This document shows positions 33,034 through 41,764 of a stretch of DNA of 64,000 nt, piece by piece (position 1 is the stretch's first letter; the number at the start of each line of letters is the position of its first letter). Source of the DNA: Niveispirillum lacus (GTDB taxonomy: Bacteria; Pseudomonadota; Alphaproteobacteria; Azospirillales; Azospirillaceae); contig NZ_NOXU01000022.1 of NCBI RefSeq assembly GCF_002251795.1, positions 1 through 64,000 on the forward strand. Direction: 5' to 3'. The notes below the pieces were generated by a model that was not told where the DNA came from, made no database searches, and saw only the letters and a program-made list of their open reading frames with translations. The translations under genes and the position numbers were made by a program.

Positions 33034-34221
33034 GTGACCGACCAGCCCTACCGTCCTTTTGTCCTGAACTGGCGCCTGACCGAACTGCACGGGTGGGGGC
33101 TGGTCGGTGTCCATACCTGTCTGCACCTGCTGCGGACAGGTGGGGCCCCCATGCTGATCACTCCACCCGACCTTGGGACCATGCGGCCACAGACACAGGC
33201 GTTGATCCAGCCTCTGGAACTGCCGGCGCAACGTCTGGGCGCCTATATCGAGCAGGCCCGGGCGCAAGGTCAGCGCTTGCATATTGAAGCGGCGACGGTG
33301 CTGTACGCGCTGGGCGGGCAGATGCAGCCGGGTCTGGCGGCACAGCCCATGTTCGGCGCGCGTAATGTTGGTGTCGGCGCGTTCACTGAAACCAACCTGT
33401 CGGCACAGGCACAGGCAGATGCCCGTTCCTACAACCGGGTCGTCATCCATTCCCGCTTCAACCAGCAGGTGCTGGCCGATTTCGGCATCGCATCGGACTG
33501 CGTCTTCCAGGGTGTCGACCCCACAGAAGTGTCGCCCGGACCCCGATCCGACCGGTTTGGCGACCGGTTTGTGATCTTTTCCGGGGGCAAGATCGAATTC
33601 CGCAAGGGTCAGGACATCGTACTGGCGGCGTTTCGCGCTTTTCAGCAGCGCCACGCCGACGCCTTGCTGGTCACGGCCTGGGGCAATTTCTGGCCGGCGA
33701 CGGCGCTCAGCATGCATTCCAGCCCGTTGGGCCTGGCGCCACTGCAGCTGTTGCCGGACGGGTCGGATGTCGACGTTGCCGGATGGATGCACGCCAATGA
33801 CCTGCCAGAGACGGCGTGCCTGAATATCGGTTTCATTTCCCGTGAGAATCTGGCCCCACTGCTGCGTGACTGTGATCTGGCAGTCTTCCCCAACCGGTGC
33901 GAGCCGGGCACCAATCTGGTGGCGATGGAGGCCATGGCCTGCGGCCTGCCGGTGGTCCTGTCGGCCAATACCGGCCATCTGGACCTGATCGGGGATGACC
34001 GGACCTATGTCCTGTCCCGGCAGCAGCCGGTCCCGGACCCGTCTGGCAATGCCCGTTATTGGGGCGAAAGTGATGTTGATGAGCTGGTCGAGGCCATGGA
34101 GCACGCCTACCAGAACCGGGATGAGGCGCGGTCCCGTGGGCTGGCCGGGTCACATTGGGTGCTGAATAATCGCCGTTGGGACCAGTTCGCTGCCGACTTT
34201 GTCGATACCTGCAACCGCTGA
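33034..34221 (+). CDS. Glycosyltransferase, GT-B fold (group 1 type)
   Basis: A 395-residue cytoplasmic glycosyltransferase. The C-terminal nucleotide-sugar domain is clear: VIFSGGKIEFRKGQDIVLAAF after the linker, then the acidic EX7E element EPGTNLVAMEAMACGLPVV. The start is GTG 33034 (MTDQPYRPF) with GGGGAG nine bases upstream; GTG 33025 is an alternative. The acceptor is unknown. It sits between the binding protein and the two permeases of an amino-acid importer with spacings of about 30 and 20 bases, so it is co-transcribed with them; this is unusual for such operons. Confidence 0.82.
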   Translation: MTDQPYRPFVLNWRLTELHGWGLVGVHTCLHLLRTGGAPMLITPPDLGTMRPQTQALIQPLELPAQRLGAYIEQARAQGQRLHIEAATVLYALGGQMQPGLAAQPMFGARNVGVGAFTETNLSAQAQADARSYNRVVIHSRFNQQVLADFGIASDCVFQGVDPTEVSPGPRSDRFGDRFVIFSGGKIEFRKGQDIVLAAFRAFQQRHADALLVTAWGNFWPATALSMHSSPLGLAPLQLLPDGSDVDVAGWMHANDLPETACLNIGFISRENLAPLLRDCDLAVFPNRCEPGTNLVAMEAMACGLPVVLSANTGHLDLIGDDRTYVLSRQQPVPDPSGNARYWGESDVDELVEAMEHAYQNRDEARSRGLAGSHWVLNNRRWDQFAADFVDTCNR

Positions 34222-34241
34222 ACCGCGACCGGAACGCGCCT

Positions 34242-34955
34242 ATGCTTGATCTACTCCGTTTCGGCAGCGAAGGCTGGGGCGACGAAATTGCCAGCGGGGC
34301 GGTGATGACCCTGCTGGTTGCCGTCTCCGCCTATCTGGTCGGGCTGTTCCTCGGATCGGGGGCGGCGGCGGCCAAGCTGTCGGGACCGGCCCCGTTGCGC
34401 TGGCTGGCTGCCCTCTACACGACCGTGGTACGTGGCGTGCCGGCCCTGCTGGTCATCTGGCTGCTGTTTTTCGGCGGGTCGGGACTGGTCACCTGGGTGG
34501 CGACCCTGTTCGGTTATGGCGGGCGGGTGGAACTGTCGGCCTTTGCCGTCGGTGTGGCCGCTGTCGGTATTGTATCCGGGGCTTATGCGACGGAGGTGAT
34601 CCGGGGCGCCGTACGCGCCGTGCCGAAAGGGCAATTGGAGGCGGCGCGAGCCCTTGGCATGGGGCGGTTGCTGATCCTGCGTCGTATCCTGGTGCCGCAG
34701 GCCCTGCGCTACGCGCTGCCCGGCCTTGGCAATGTCTGGCAGATGACCTTGAAGGACACGACCCTGGTCTCTGTCGTTTCGTTGGCGGAGCTGATGCGGC
34801 AGGCCTATCTGGGTATGCAGTCCACGCGCCAGCCCTTCCTGTTCTATGTGACAGCGGCCATTCTCTACATGGTCATGACCACCTGTTCGGAGGCCCTGTT
34901 CCGCGCCCTGTCGCGGCGGGCCGATCGCGGCGTGCGCCGCGCCGTGAGCAATTGA
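34242..34955 (+). CDS. Amino-acid ABC transporter, permease subunit 1 (HisQ/HisM type)
   Basis: A 237-residue inner-membrane protein with about five helices and the cytoplasmic EAA loop (GQLEAARALGMGRLLILRRILVPQAL) that docks onto the ATPase. Family: polar amino-acid permeases. The start is ATG 34242; the longer frame from 34176 overlaps the glycosyltransferase and is not protein-like. Ten bases separate it from the second permease. With the ATPase at 31259 and binding protein at 32131 it completes an importer. Confidence 0.9.
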   Translation: MLDLLRFGSEGWGDEIASGAVMTLLVAVSAYLVGLFLGSGAAAAKLSGPAPLRWLAALYTTVVRGVPALLVIWLLFFGGSGLVTWVATLFGYGGRVELSAFAVGVAAVGIVSGAYATEVIRGAVRAVPKGQLEAARALGMGRLLILRRILVPQALRYALPGLGNVWQMTLKDTTLVSVVSLAELMRQAYLGMQSTRQPFLFYVTAAILYMVMTTCSEALFRALSRRADRGVRRAVSN

Positions 34956-34965
34956 GGGGGCGGAC

Positions 34966-35640
34966 ATGAATGTAGAGATGATCCTGTCTGCGCTCCCCAC
35001 CCTGTTCGCCGGTGCCTTTGTGACGGTACAACTGGTGGTGCTGTCGCTGCTGCTGGGGTTTGCGCTGGCCCTTGCGGTGGCCTTTGGGCGGTTGTCATCC
35101 AACCGCGTCATTTCGGGGATAACGGGCGCTTATGTCTTCCTGTTCCGGTCCACGCCGCTGCTGGTGCAGATTTTCCTGATCTATTACGGACTGGGACAGT
35201 TCGAAAGCATCCGGGAAAGTTTTCTGTGGCCGGTGCTGCGGGAAGCCTATTGGTGCGCCATCATCGCGCTGACCCTGAATACGGCGGCCTATACGGGGGA
35301 GATCCTGCGCGGTGGCATCCAGGCCATCCCCTTCGGCCAGATCGAGGCGGCCCGCGCCCTGGGCATGTCGCGCCCACTGCTCTACCGCCGTATCGTGTTG
35401 CCGCAGGCCCTGCGCACCATCCTGCCGGCCTATGGCAACGAGATGATCCAGATGGTGCAGGCAACATCCCTGGCCAGTGCCATCACCCTGGTCGAACTGA
35501 CCGGCGCCGCCCGCACCATTGCTTCACGCAGTTTTCAGCCGGTGGAGATGTTTGTCATCGCCGGCGCTCTCTATCTGGCCATGACCTTCGTTATCACCCA
35601 GGGCGTGCGCTGGGCGGAAAAGAAGACGGCAACGGGGTAA
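34966..35640 (+). CDS. Amino-acid ABC transporter, permease subunit 2 (HisM/HisQ type)
   Basis: A 224-residue permease with five hydrophobic helices, a RSTPLLVQIFLIYYGL segment and the EAA loop (GQIEAARALGMSRPLLYRRIVLPQAL). GAGGGG precedes ATG 34966. It is the last gene of the operon; a bidirectional terminator follows within 45 bases and the next gene, infC, is convergent. The two permeases presumably form a heterodimer in one transporter. Confidence 0.9.
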   Translation: MNVEMILSALPTLFAGAFVTVQLVVLSLLLGFALALAVAFGRLSSNRVISGITGAYVFLFRSTPLLVQIFLIYYGLGQFESIRESFLWPVLREAYWCAIIALTLNTAAYTGEILRGGIQAIPFGQIEAARALGMSRPLLYRRIVLPQALRTILPAYGNEMIQMVQATSLASAITLVELTGAARTIASRSFQPVEMFVIAGALYLAMTFVITQGVRWAEKKTATG

Positions 35641-35681
35641 CCGATGCCGAAAGCCATAAACGACTGCAACTGAACCCAACA

Positions 35682-35720
35682 AAAAAGGCCGCACCCTTGA
35701 TCGAGGCGTGCGGCCTTTTC
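35682..35720. terminator. Bidirectional rho-independent terminator
   Basis: AAAAAAGGCCGCAC and GTGCGGCCTTTT pair across a short loop between convergent permease and infC genes. A runs on one side and T runs on the other let it end transcripts from both directions. Confidence 0.9.
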
Positions 35721-35744
35721 CGGGATCAGCGTGTCGGCAGCCGG

Positions 35745-36284
35745 TCAGCGCGGCGCCAGCACCATGATCATCTGCTTACCTTCCAGCTTCGGCATCTGTT
35801 CGACCTTGCCCAGATCGTCCAGCGCCTCGCGGACCCTCACCAGAACGGCCATGCCAATATCCTGGTGGGCCATTTCGCGGCCGCGGAAGCGCATGGTGAC
35901 CTTGACCTTGTCGCCTTCTTCCAGGAAGCGGCGCATGGCCTTCATCTTGATCTCATAATCATGCTCGTCGATGTTCGGACGGAGCTTGATTTCCTTGACC
36001 TCGATGATCTTCTGCTTCTTGCGAGCCTCATTGGCCTTTTTCTGCGCCTCGTACTTGTACTTGCCATAGTCGAGGATCTTGCAGACGGGCGGATCGGCGT
36101 TGGGGCTGACCTCGACAAGGTCAAGCCCGGCCTCTTCCGCGGCGTACAGGGCGTCGCGCAGGCTGACGACACCGACCATCTCGCCATTGGCATCGACCAG
36201 ACGGACGGAGCGCACATTGATTTCGCGGTTGATGCGGGGACCGTCGCGTTGCGGTTCACGGTCCTGGGTTGTAGGCCTGGCTAT
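35745..36284 (-). CDS. infC: Translation initiation factor IF-3, with ATA start codon
   Basis: IF-3 binds the 30S subunit, keeps subunits apart and checks the start codon. The 179-residue product starts at ATA (36284-36282), with CAGGAG eight bases upstream. Reading from there gives [21 protein letters not shown], the normal family N-terminus. No ATG, GTG or TTG lies in frame before the GTG at 36215, which would cut into the first domain. Rare starts are the known basis of infC autoregulation, since IF-3 discriminates against them. Both domains are complete. It follows thrS, with 95 bases between. Confidence 0.93.
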   Translation of the reverse strand: MARPTTQDREPQRDGPRINREINVRSVRLVDANGEMVGVVSLRDALYAAEEAGLDLVEVSPNADPPVCKILDYGKYKYEAQKKANEARKKQKIIEVKEIKLRPNIDEHDYEIKMKAMRRFLEEGDKVKVTMRFRGREMAHQDIGMAVLVRVREALDDLGKVEQMPKLEGKQMIMVLAPR

Positions 36285-36379
36285 GGAAACTTCTCCTGTT
36301 TTCCTGGGACGGCCGCCCGGCAGGCATCTTTCAGTGCCGAAGGGCGGGCGGCGCGTCCGTTACGCTTGTTGTGGGGTAC

Positions 36380-38371
36380 TTAGAAGGCGGAATCGGTTGA
36401 GGGCGCATCCGCGGGCGGACGCGCCTCTGCCGATAGATTAGCAATGGCGGCGTCAAGGGCAAGGATTTCCTGCGCATTGGAGCCAAGACGACGCACGGCC
36501 ACGGTGCCTTGCTCCGCTTCGCGCGCGCCGACCACCAGCATGACCGGTACCTTTTGAAGCGAATGTTCGCGGACCTTCAGGTTGATCTTCTCATTACGGG
36601 TGTCCAGATCAACCCGCAGACCGGCCCGGCGCAACTTGGCCGCCACCTGTTCGGCGTAGGCGTCGGCATCGGACACGATGGTGGCCACGGTGACCTGGGT
36701 CGGCGCCAGCCAGAGCGGGAACTTGCCGGCATAATGTTCAATCATCATACCGATGAACCGCTCCAGGCTGCCCAGAATGGCCCGGTGCAGCATAACGGGG
36801 CGGTGCTTGGCGCCATCCTGGCCGATATAGGAGGCATCGAGGCGTTCCGGTAGCTGGAAATCCAGCTGCAGGGTGCCGCACTGCCAGGAACGGCCGATGG
36901 CGTCCGTGAGGTGGAACTCCACCTTCGGGCCATAGAAGGCGCCTTCGCCAGGCAGCTCCTCGAACGCCAGTCCATTGGCACGCAGCGCCACGCGCAGGCT
37001 TTCTTCCGCCTTGTCCCAGGTGGCATCGTCACCCAGACGGTTATCGGGGCGCAGCGCCAGCTTGACAGCGATCTTGTCAAAGCCCAGGTCCTTATAGACG
37101 CCCAACTGCAAAGCGAAATATTCCTTCGCCTCGCTGCCCACCTGATCTTCGGTGCAGAAGATATGGGCGTCGTCCTGGGTGAAATTGCGCACGCGCAGGA
37201 TACCATGCAGGGCACCCGACGGTTCGTTGCGGTGGCAATTGCCGAACTCGGCCATGCGCAGTGGCAGGTCACGATAGGACTTTAGTCCCTGGCGGAAAAT
37301 CTGCACATGGGCGGGGCAGTTCATGGGCTTCACGCCCAGATACTTCTCCGTCCCGTCCTCGGCCACGGACTCGCGGACCTTAAACATGTTGTCGCCATAC
37401 AGGTCCCAGTGACCTGAAGCCTTAAACAGGCTCGAATCATAGAGCTGCGGCGTACGCACCTCGACATAGCCAGCGGTGACCAGTTTGGCGCGGATATAAT
37501 TCTCCAGCGACCGGTACAAAGCCCAGCCCTTGGGGTGCCAGAAGACCGAGCCTGTCGCCTCTTCCTGCACATGGAACAGGTCCATTTCGCGGCCCAGCTT
37601 GCGATGGTCGCGCTTCTCGGCTTCTTCGATCTGATGCAGATGGTCGGCCAGTTCCTTTTCGGTGCGCCAGGCCGTGCCATAGATACGCTGCAACATCGCG
37701 TTCTTGGCATCGCCACGCCAATAGGCACCAGCCACCTTCATCAGTTTGAAGGCGTGACCGACCCGGCCTGTGGTGGGCAGATGCGGGCCCCGGCACAGGT
37801 CGTACCATTTACCCTGACGATAGATGGTGATCGTCTCGGATGCCGGCAGATCCTCAATGATCTGGGCCTTGTACTTCTCACCGATTGACTTGAAATGCTC
37901 AATCGCTTCAGTCCGGTCCCATTCTTCACGCGTGAAGGGCCGGTTCTCGTCCACGATTTCGTGCATGCGCTTTTCGATCTTGACCAGATCGTCGGGCGTG
38001 AACGGCGTGTCGCGGGCAAAATCATAGTAAAAGCCGGTCGCGATGGCCGGGCCGATGGTCACCTGCGTGCCGGGATACAGTTCCTGCACGGCCTCGGCCA
38101 TAATGTGGGCAGCGTCATGCCGGATCAGTTCCAGCGCGTCGGCCTCGTTCTTGTCGGTGATGATGGCCAGATTGCAATCGGCCTGCAGCGGCAGGGCCAA
38201 ATCACGGACAACGCCGTCGATCTTCACGGCCAGGGCGGCCTTGGCGAGCGACTTGGCGATGGAGGCGGCCACATCGGCCCCAGTAGTGCCCTGCGCATAG
38301 GTCCGCACACTGCCGTCGGGCAGCGTAATGGCAACCTGGGCGCTGGAAACGGGCACTTCGGCCGAAGACAT
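36380..38371 (-). CDS. thrS: Threonyl-tRNA synthetase
   Basis: Charges tRNA-Thr; class II, 663 residues. Domain order: N-terminal TGS domain ([21 protein letters not shown]), the editing domain ([17 protein letters not shown], a relative of HXXXH), then the catalytic core with zinc-site Cys in [14 protein letters not shown], motif 2 [19 protein letters not shown] and motif 3 [21 protein letters not shown]-terminal anticodon-binding domain closes it. The start is ATG 38371 with AGGGG upstream; 20 further upstream codons are discounted. The thrS-infC order is common in bacteria. Confidence 0.97.
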   Translation of the reverse strand: MSSAEVPVSSAQVAITLPDGSVRTYAQGTTGADVAASIAKSLAKAALAVKIDGVVRDLALPLQADCNLAIITDKNEADALELIRHDAAHIMAEAVQELYPGTQVTIGPAIATGFYYDFARDTPFTPDDLVKIEKRMHEIVDENRPFTREEWDRTEAIEHFKSIGEKYKAQIIEDLPASETITIYRQGKWYDLCRGPHLPTTGRVGHAFKLMKVAGAYWRGDAKNAMLQRIYGTAWRTEKELADHLHQIEEAEKRDHRKLGREMDLFHVQEEATGSVFWHPKGWALYRSLENYIRAKLVTAGYVEVRTPQLYDSSLFKASGHWDLYGDNMFKVRESVAEDGTEKYLGVKPMNCPAHVQIFRQGLKSYRDLPLRMAEFGNCHRNEPSGALHGILRVRNFTQDDAHIFCTEDQVGSEAKEYFALQLGVYKDLGFDKIAVKLALRPDNRLGDDATWDKAEESLRVALRANGLAFEELPGEGAFYGPKVEFHLTDAIGRSWQCGTLQLDFQLPERLDASYIGQDGAKHRPVMLHRAILGSLERFIGMMIEHYAGKFPLWLAPTQVTVATIVSDADAYAEQVAAKLRRAGLRVDLDTRNEKINLKVREHSLQKVPVMLVVGAREAEQGTVAVRRLGSNAQEILALDAAIANLSAEARPPADAPSTDSAF

Positions 38372-38415
38372 GGCTATTCCCCTGATAGGCGATGGAAAAG
38401 TTTGGACCGCGACTT

Positions 38416-38441
38416 TTGACCGGGCGGGCACCGGCGGTCAA
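38416..38441 (-). promoter_or_regulatory. Inverted repeat in the thrS leader
   Basis: TTGACCG and CGGTCAA are exact inverted repeats 12 bases apart, 45-70 bases upstream of the thrS start. This may be an mRNA hairpin bound by ThrRS, as in E. coli, or a DNA operator. Function is only suggested by position. Confidence 0.35.
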
Positions 38442-38574
38442 GCGCGGGAGATGGGCGAATTTCACATGGAAGGGAAGGGGTTTCGGTGGGCGCATCGCAT
38501 TTTCGCCCTTCGTTTGTGCCATCCTTTCCGGTAAACGGGGTCGACAGTCAATTTTCGGGCGGCAATAACGGCCT

Positions 38575-39159
38575 ATGAACGAACGGTCACGGCGGAAATC
38601 CCGGATGGGCGCAATGATGTTGCCGCTGTTGCTGCTGGCGGCCCCGGATAGTCTGGCCGCAGCGGAACCACGCCTCATCGGCGTGTTCCGTGACTGGAAT
38701 GCTTTTCGCCTGGATGAGGCGTCGGGGCCTGTCTGCTGGATGGTGTCGCGGCCCAAAAAAATGGAAGGCGACTTCACCCGGCGGGGCGATGTGTTTTTGA
38801 TGATCACCCACCGCCCCGCCGAACGCAGTTTTGACGTGGTGAATTTTATCGCTGGATATCCGTTCGCCGACCATGCAGAGGTGACAGTGCAGGTGGGCAA
38901 ACAGAGCTTCAAGCTGTTCAGCAAAGATGAACAGGCCTGGGCGCGCGATGAGAATACGGACCGCGCCATTGCCCAGGCGCTGCCGCTGTCCTCCACCCTG
39001 GTGGTGCGGGGCACCAGCCTGCGCGGCAGCCGCACCACCGACACGTTCAGTCTGGCCGGCAGTACCGGCGCCTATCAGGCCATCGGCGATGCCTGTGCTG
39101 AACGGGCACCCGCGGCGGAGCCAGAGACGACCGTCCCCGTCCCCGCCCCGGTGCCGTGA
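38575..39159 (+). CDS. Invasion-associated locus B (IalB)-like secreted protein
   Basis: A 194-residue protein with a signal peptide (MGAMMLPLLLLAAPDSLAAAE) and an IalB-like beta domain: FRDWNAFRLDEASGPVCWMVSRPKKMEG at the start and TLVVRGTSLRGSRTTDTFSLAGS towards the end, with a disulfide-type Cys pair (CWM and DACAER). Relatives are periplasmic or surface proteins of alphaproteobacteria; the name comes from Bartonella and does not imply virulence. The C-terminal 20 residues are Pro/Ala/Glu-rich. It is divergent from thrS. Confidence 0.78.
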   Translation: MNERSRRKSRMGAMMLPLLLLAAPDSLAAAEPRLIGVFRDWNAFRLDEASGPVCWMVSRPKKMEGDFTRRGDVFLMITHRPAERSFDVVNFIAGYPFADHAEVTVQVGKQSFKLFSKDEQAWARDENTDRAIAQALPLSSTLVVRGTSLRGSRTTDTFSLAGSTGAYQAIGDACAERAPAAEPETTVPVPAPVP

Positions 39160-39163
39160 CCGG

Positions 39164-40267
39164 TCAGTCGGCCGCCGCCGTCTGGCAGATGTTTTTCAGA
39201 GCCTGCCATTCCGCTGCTTCCAGAACGGCGCCCGCCGTCTGTCCGCCGCCGGCCCGTTGCAGGGTAGCGATGCGTTCCGACAGGGTCGGGTGGCTGCCCA
39301 TCCATTCGGCCAGCGTGCCATCCGCCTCCGGATGCTCTGTCCGGATCGTTTCAAACAGGCGGGCGAGCGGCAGGGGCGAGACACGGGCCTGGGCCAGGGC
39401 GTCAATGGCGTAGGCGTCGGCCTGACGTTCCTGATCCTGGCTGAATTCCGATTCGACCATCTGGCTGACCCCGACGGCCAATGCGCCGCCGCCAATGTCG
39501 CCCACCACCATGGAAATCAGCGCCGAGCTGAGGCCGTAACGCATCACCCGTTCCATGGAATGGCCATGATGCAGGTGCCCCATTTCATGGGCCAGCACGC
39601 CCAGGATGGCTTCCGGCCCATCGGCCCGGTCCATCAGCGCGGTCGTAACGCTGACATGGCCGCCCGGCAGGGCGAAGGCGTTGGGCAGGTCGCTGTCGAT
39701 GATATGCAGCCGTGTGGTGCCGGCCACGGGTGGAAGGCGGTCCGCCAGCTTTTTCAGGGCGGCAACCCCGTCGGGCGCGTCGCACCGGTCATTGCCGCCC
39801 TTTCGGGTCAGCAGGGCGGTGGCCAGAGTCTGTACCTGGTCCCCGATGCGCGCCTGCCAGGAGGTCGGCACCATCGGGGCCAGCATGCCGGCCATGGCCG
39901 GGATCACGAATTCCACCAGCAGGAGAACCGACAGCACGGCCCCCACCAGCCAGACGGCCAGGGGCAGTTCACGCCGGACCCGATGCTGCTGCTGTGCCGG
40001 CTGCGGCATACCGGTGGCATGGGCGCAGCGCAGCAGGGCGTCGGGATCGTCTAGTACCAGGACGGCATGCGCATCGGCGGCCAGCCCCACCCGCAGGCGC
40101 CCGTCGGGAAAATCGCCGGGGATGGGCGCCACGTCACGCCAGGACCAGCGGTCAAGCTCCCGCCCATCCTCCCGGTCGATCACCAGCCATTGTTCCAGAA
40201 AGGTCAGACGGACCGGGATGGCGCGGCCCGTCTGACGGTCTTCATAGGATGCCTGCATGCCGGTCAC
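39164..40267 (-). CDS. M48-family zinc metalloprotease
   Basis: A 367-residue protein: an N-terminal domain of about 100 residues, one transmembrane helix (LPLAVWLVGAVLSVLLLVEFVI), then an M48 peptidase domain with the zinc motif HEMGH (227-231) and the third ligand in QERQADAYAID (Glu280 region). Such proteases resemble BepA/HtpX and clip misfolded envelope proteins. Its ATG overlaps the stop of the upstream DUF898 gene by four bases. That pairing of a DUF898 membrane protein and an M48 protease recurs in proteobacteria and suggests a shared envelope function. Confidence 0.88.
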   Translation of the reverse strand: MTGMQASYEDRQTGRAIPVRLTFLEQWLVIDREDGRELDRWSWRDVAPIPGDFPDGRLRVGLAADAHAVLVLDDPDALLRCAHATGMPQPAQQQHRVRRELPLAVWLVGAVLSVLLLVEFVIPAMAGMLAPMVPTSWQARIGDQVQTLATALLTRKGGNDRCDAPDGVAALKKLADRLPPVAGTTRLHIIDSDLPNAFALPGGHVSVTTALMDRADGPEAILGVLAHEMGHLHHGHSMERVMRYGLSSALISMVVGDIGGGALAVGVSQMVESEFSQDQERQADAYAIDALAQARVSPLPLARLFETIRTEHPEADGTLAEWMGSHPTLSERIATLQRAGGGQTAGAVLEAAEWQALKNICQTAAAD

Positions 40268-41520
40268 GCGCCGATGCCGATATCGCCGATGGCATCGGCC
40301 AGCCCTTCACCCCGGGTCGGTGCCGGCTGACCCCGGTTCAACAGGTCATCCAGCACGGCCATATTGCGTAGCCGCAGGTGGCGGCCGATCTGACGCAACA
40401 CCTCCACCTGGGTCCAGGCCACGGAGATCAGGCTGTTCAACGAGAGGAAGACCACCATCAGGACCAGCGGCAGCAAGAAGATGACGGTACTTTTCGGCCC
40501 CATCGCCCAGATAAGCAACGCACCCGCCCCCACCATCAGCAGCAGCGTCACCACATAGATCACGGTGCCCACGAGGGGAATATACAATAGCTGACGGGTG
40601 CGCAGTGGCAGGTCGAACAGCATGTCGCCCAACTGCGTGGCCCCCAGGAAGGCGATGGAGCGGCGCACCGCATAGAGGAAAAAACCTGCCGTACCCAGGG
40701 TGATCAGGATGGCGACGACGATCCAGATGGTTGGTTCGAATGTCGGCATGGGGCCGGGATGAATACCGGTCACCTGGGCCTCCTGTGCCGCCGCCGACCA
40801 GGTCATGAAGGGCAGGAACCCCACGATCAAGGCGATATAGCCGACAAGGAACAACAGCCAGCTGGGCAGATAGACCGACCAGAGGCCGGCGCTGGTCGCG
40901 CTGGCCCGGAAACGTTCGGTGCCGAACCAGCTGATGCCCGTCCGGTAATTATAGAGGCGGGCATCGATCTTCGGCTGCAACAGGCCGAATGATACCAGCA
41001 CCAGCAGATAGCCATTGAGATGCTTCACCATGAACCGGCGCAGTTCCCGATCCTGACCGCCATGGATGCCGCGCCAGCGGGTACGGGTCAGCAGATAGCG
41101 GCGGGCGAAATACATGGCCATCAGGCCCAGGAGGCCGGCCCCCAGCGCCACTGCCATCTGGAAGGCAAAACGCTGGCCGAATGCCGTGGGCGGGATCATG
41201 GCATTCACAACCGACACAATCAGGCCAAATGGCAGCAATGCCACCAGCGCCACTAGGAAACCGATGAACAGTTCCTTGCCGGTGCCCGTATAGGCGAACC
41301 GATCATCGCGCAGGGTGACCGCCGACCAGAGGCGCTGACGCACCTTGGTGCGGGCCCAGAACCGGTAGATGCCCAGTGTGATGACGGTCAGAAAAGTGTT
41401 CAGCAGCAGCAGCCCGATCAGGGAGCCGCGGTTGATATCGATCTGGATGCCACCGTCGCCGGGTGGCGTACCGTCCACGCTGGGTATCGTGGAATCATCG
41501 CTTAATGGCAGGCTCGTCAA
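40264..41520 (-). CDS. DUF898 (YjgN family) inner-membrane protein
   Basis: A 418-residue multi-spanning protein. DUF898 landmarks: LIGLLLLNTFLTVITLGIYRFWARTKVRQRLW at the start, RYLLTRTRWRGIHGG, and the FGTERFRA repeats. About nine helices are visible. Function is unknown. It is the first gene of a two-gene operon with the M48 protease. The promoter lies in the divergent region shared with the iron-binding protein, so the Fur-like site at 41659 could in principle affect it as well. Confidence 0.82.
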   Translation of the reverse strand: MTSLPLSDDSTIPSVDGTPPGDGGIQIDINRGSLIGLLLLNTFLTVITLGIYRFWARTKVRQRLWSAVTLRDDRFAYTGTGKELFIGFLVALVALLPFGLIVSVVNAMIPPTAFGQRFAFQMAVALGAGLLGLMAMYFARRYLLTRTRWRGIHGGQDRELRRFMVKHLNGYLLVLVSFGLLQPKIDARLYNYRTGISWFGTERFRASATSAGLWSVYLPSWLLFLVGYIALIVGFLPFMTWSAAAQEAQVTGIHPGPMPTFEPTIWIVVAILITLGTAGFFLYAVRRSIAFLGATQLGDMLFDLPLRTRQLLYIPLVGTVIYVVTLLLMVGAGALLIWAMGPKSTVIFLLPLVLMVVFLSLNSLISVAWTQVEVLRQIGRHLRLRNMAVLDDLLNRGQPAPTRGEGLADAIGDIGIGA

Positions 41521-41658
41521 TTCATCCCCCCGGTTGATTGCAATTGCAGAGTATAGTTTCCACGGAGGCGCGGCAAGCTGTCGCGGTGAGATTTTTGCAA
41601 TGCTATCAAAGACATACGGTGGTGTGGCGGCGAGGGATGATTCGCACGAAGAGCCATT

Positions 41659-41675
41659 TTGCGAATAGGTCTCAA
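41659..41675. promoter_or_regulatory. Fur-like operator candidate upstream of the iron-binding protein gene
   Basis: TTGCGAATAGGTCTCAA, an imperfect 17-base inverted repeat (TTGNGA...TCNCAA), lies about 90 bases upstream of an Fe(3+)-binding protein gene. It has the same layout as the perfect palindrome at 62968-62984. A TTCGCA half site lies nearby (41641-41646). Confidence 0.5.
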
Positions 41676-41764
41676 TGGCATCTTGACAGGCAGGGGAGGC
41701 GGGCCGACATATCGGTCAACCATTGGGCCGCCATGGCATGCGACCCCGCCAGCAGGAGCAGGAA

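Noticed and set aside
32065-34104. A 679-codon minus-strand frame opposite the binding protein and glycosyltransferase
   Set aside because: It spans two real plus-strand genes, has no ribosome-binding site and a composition typical of antisense frames.
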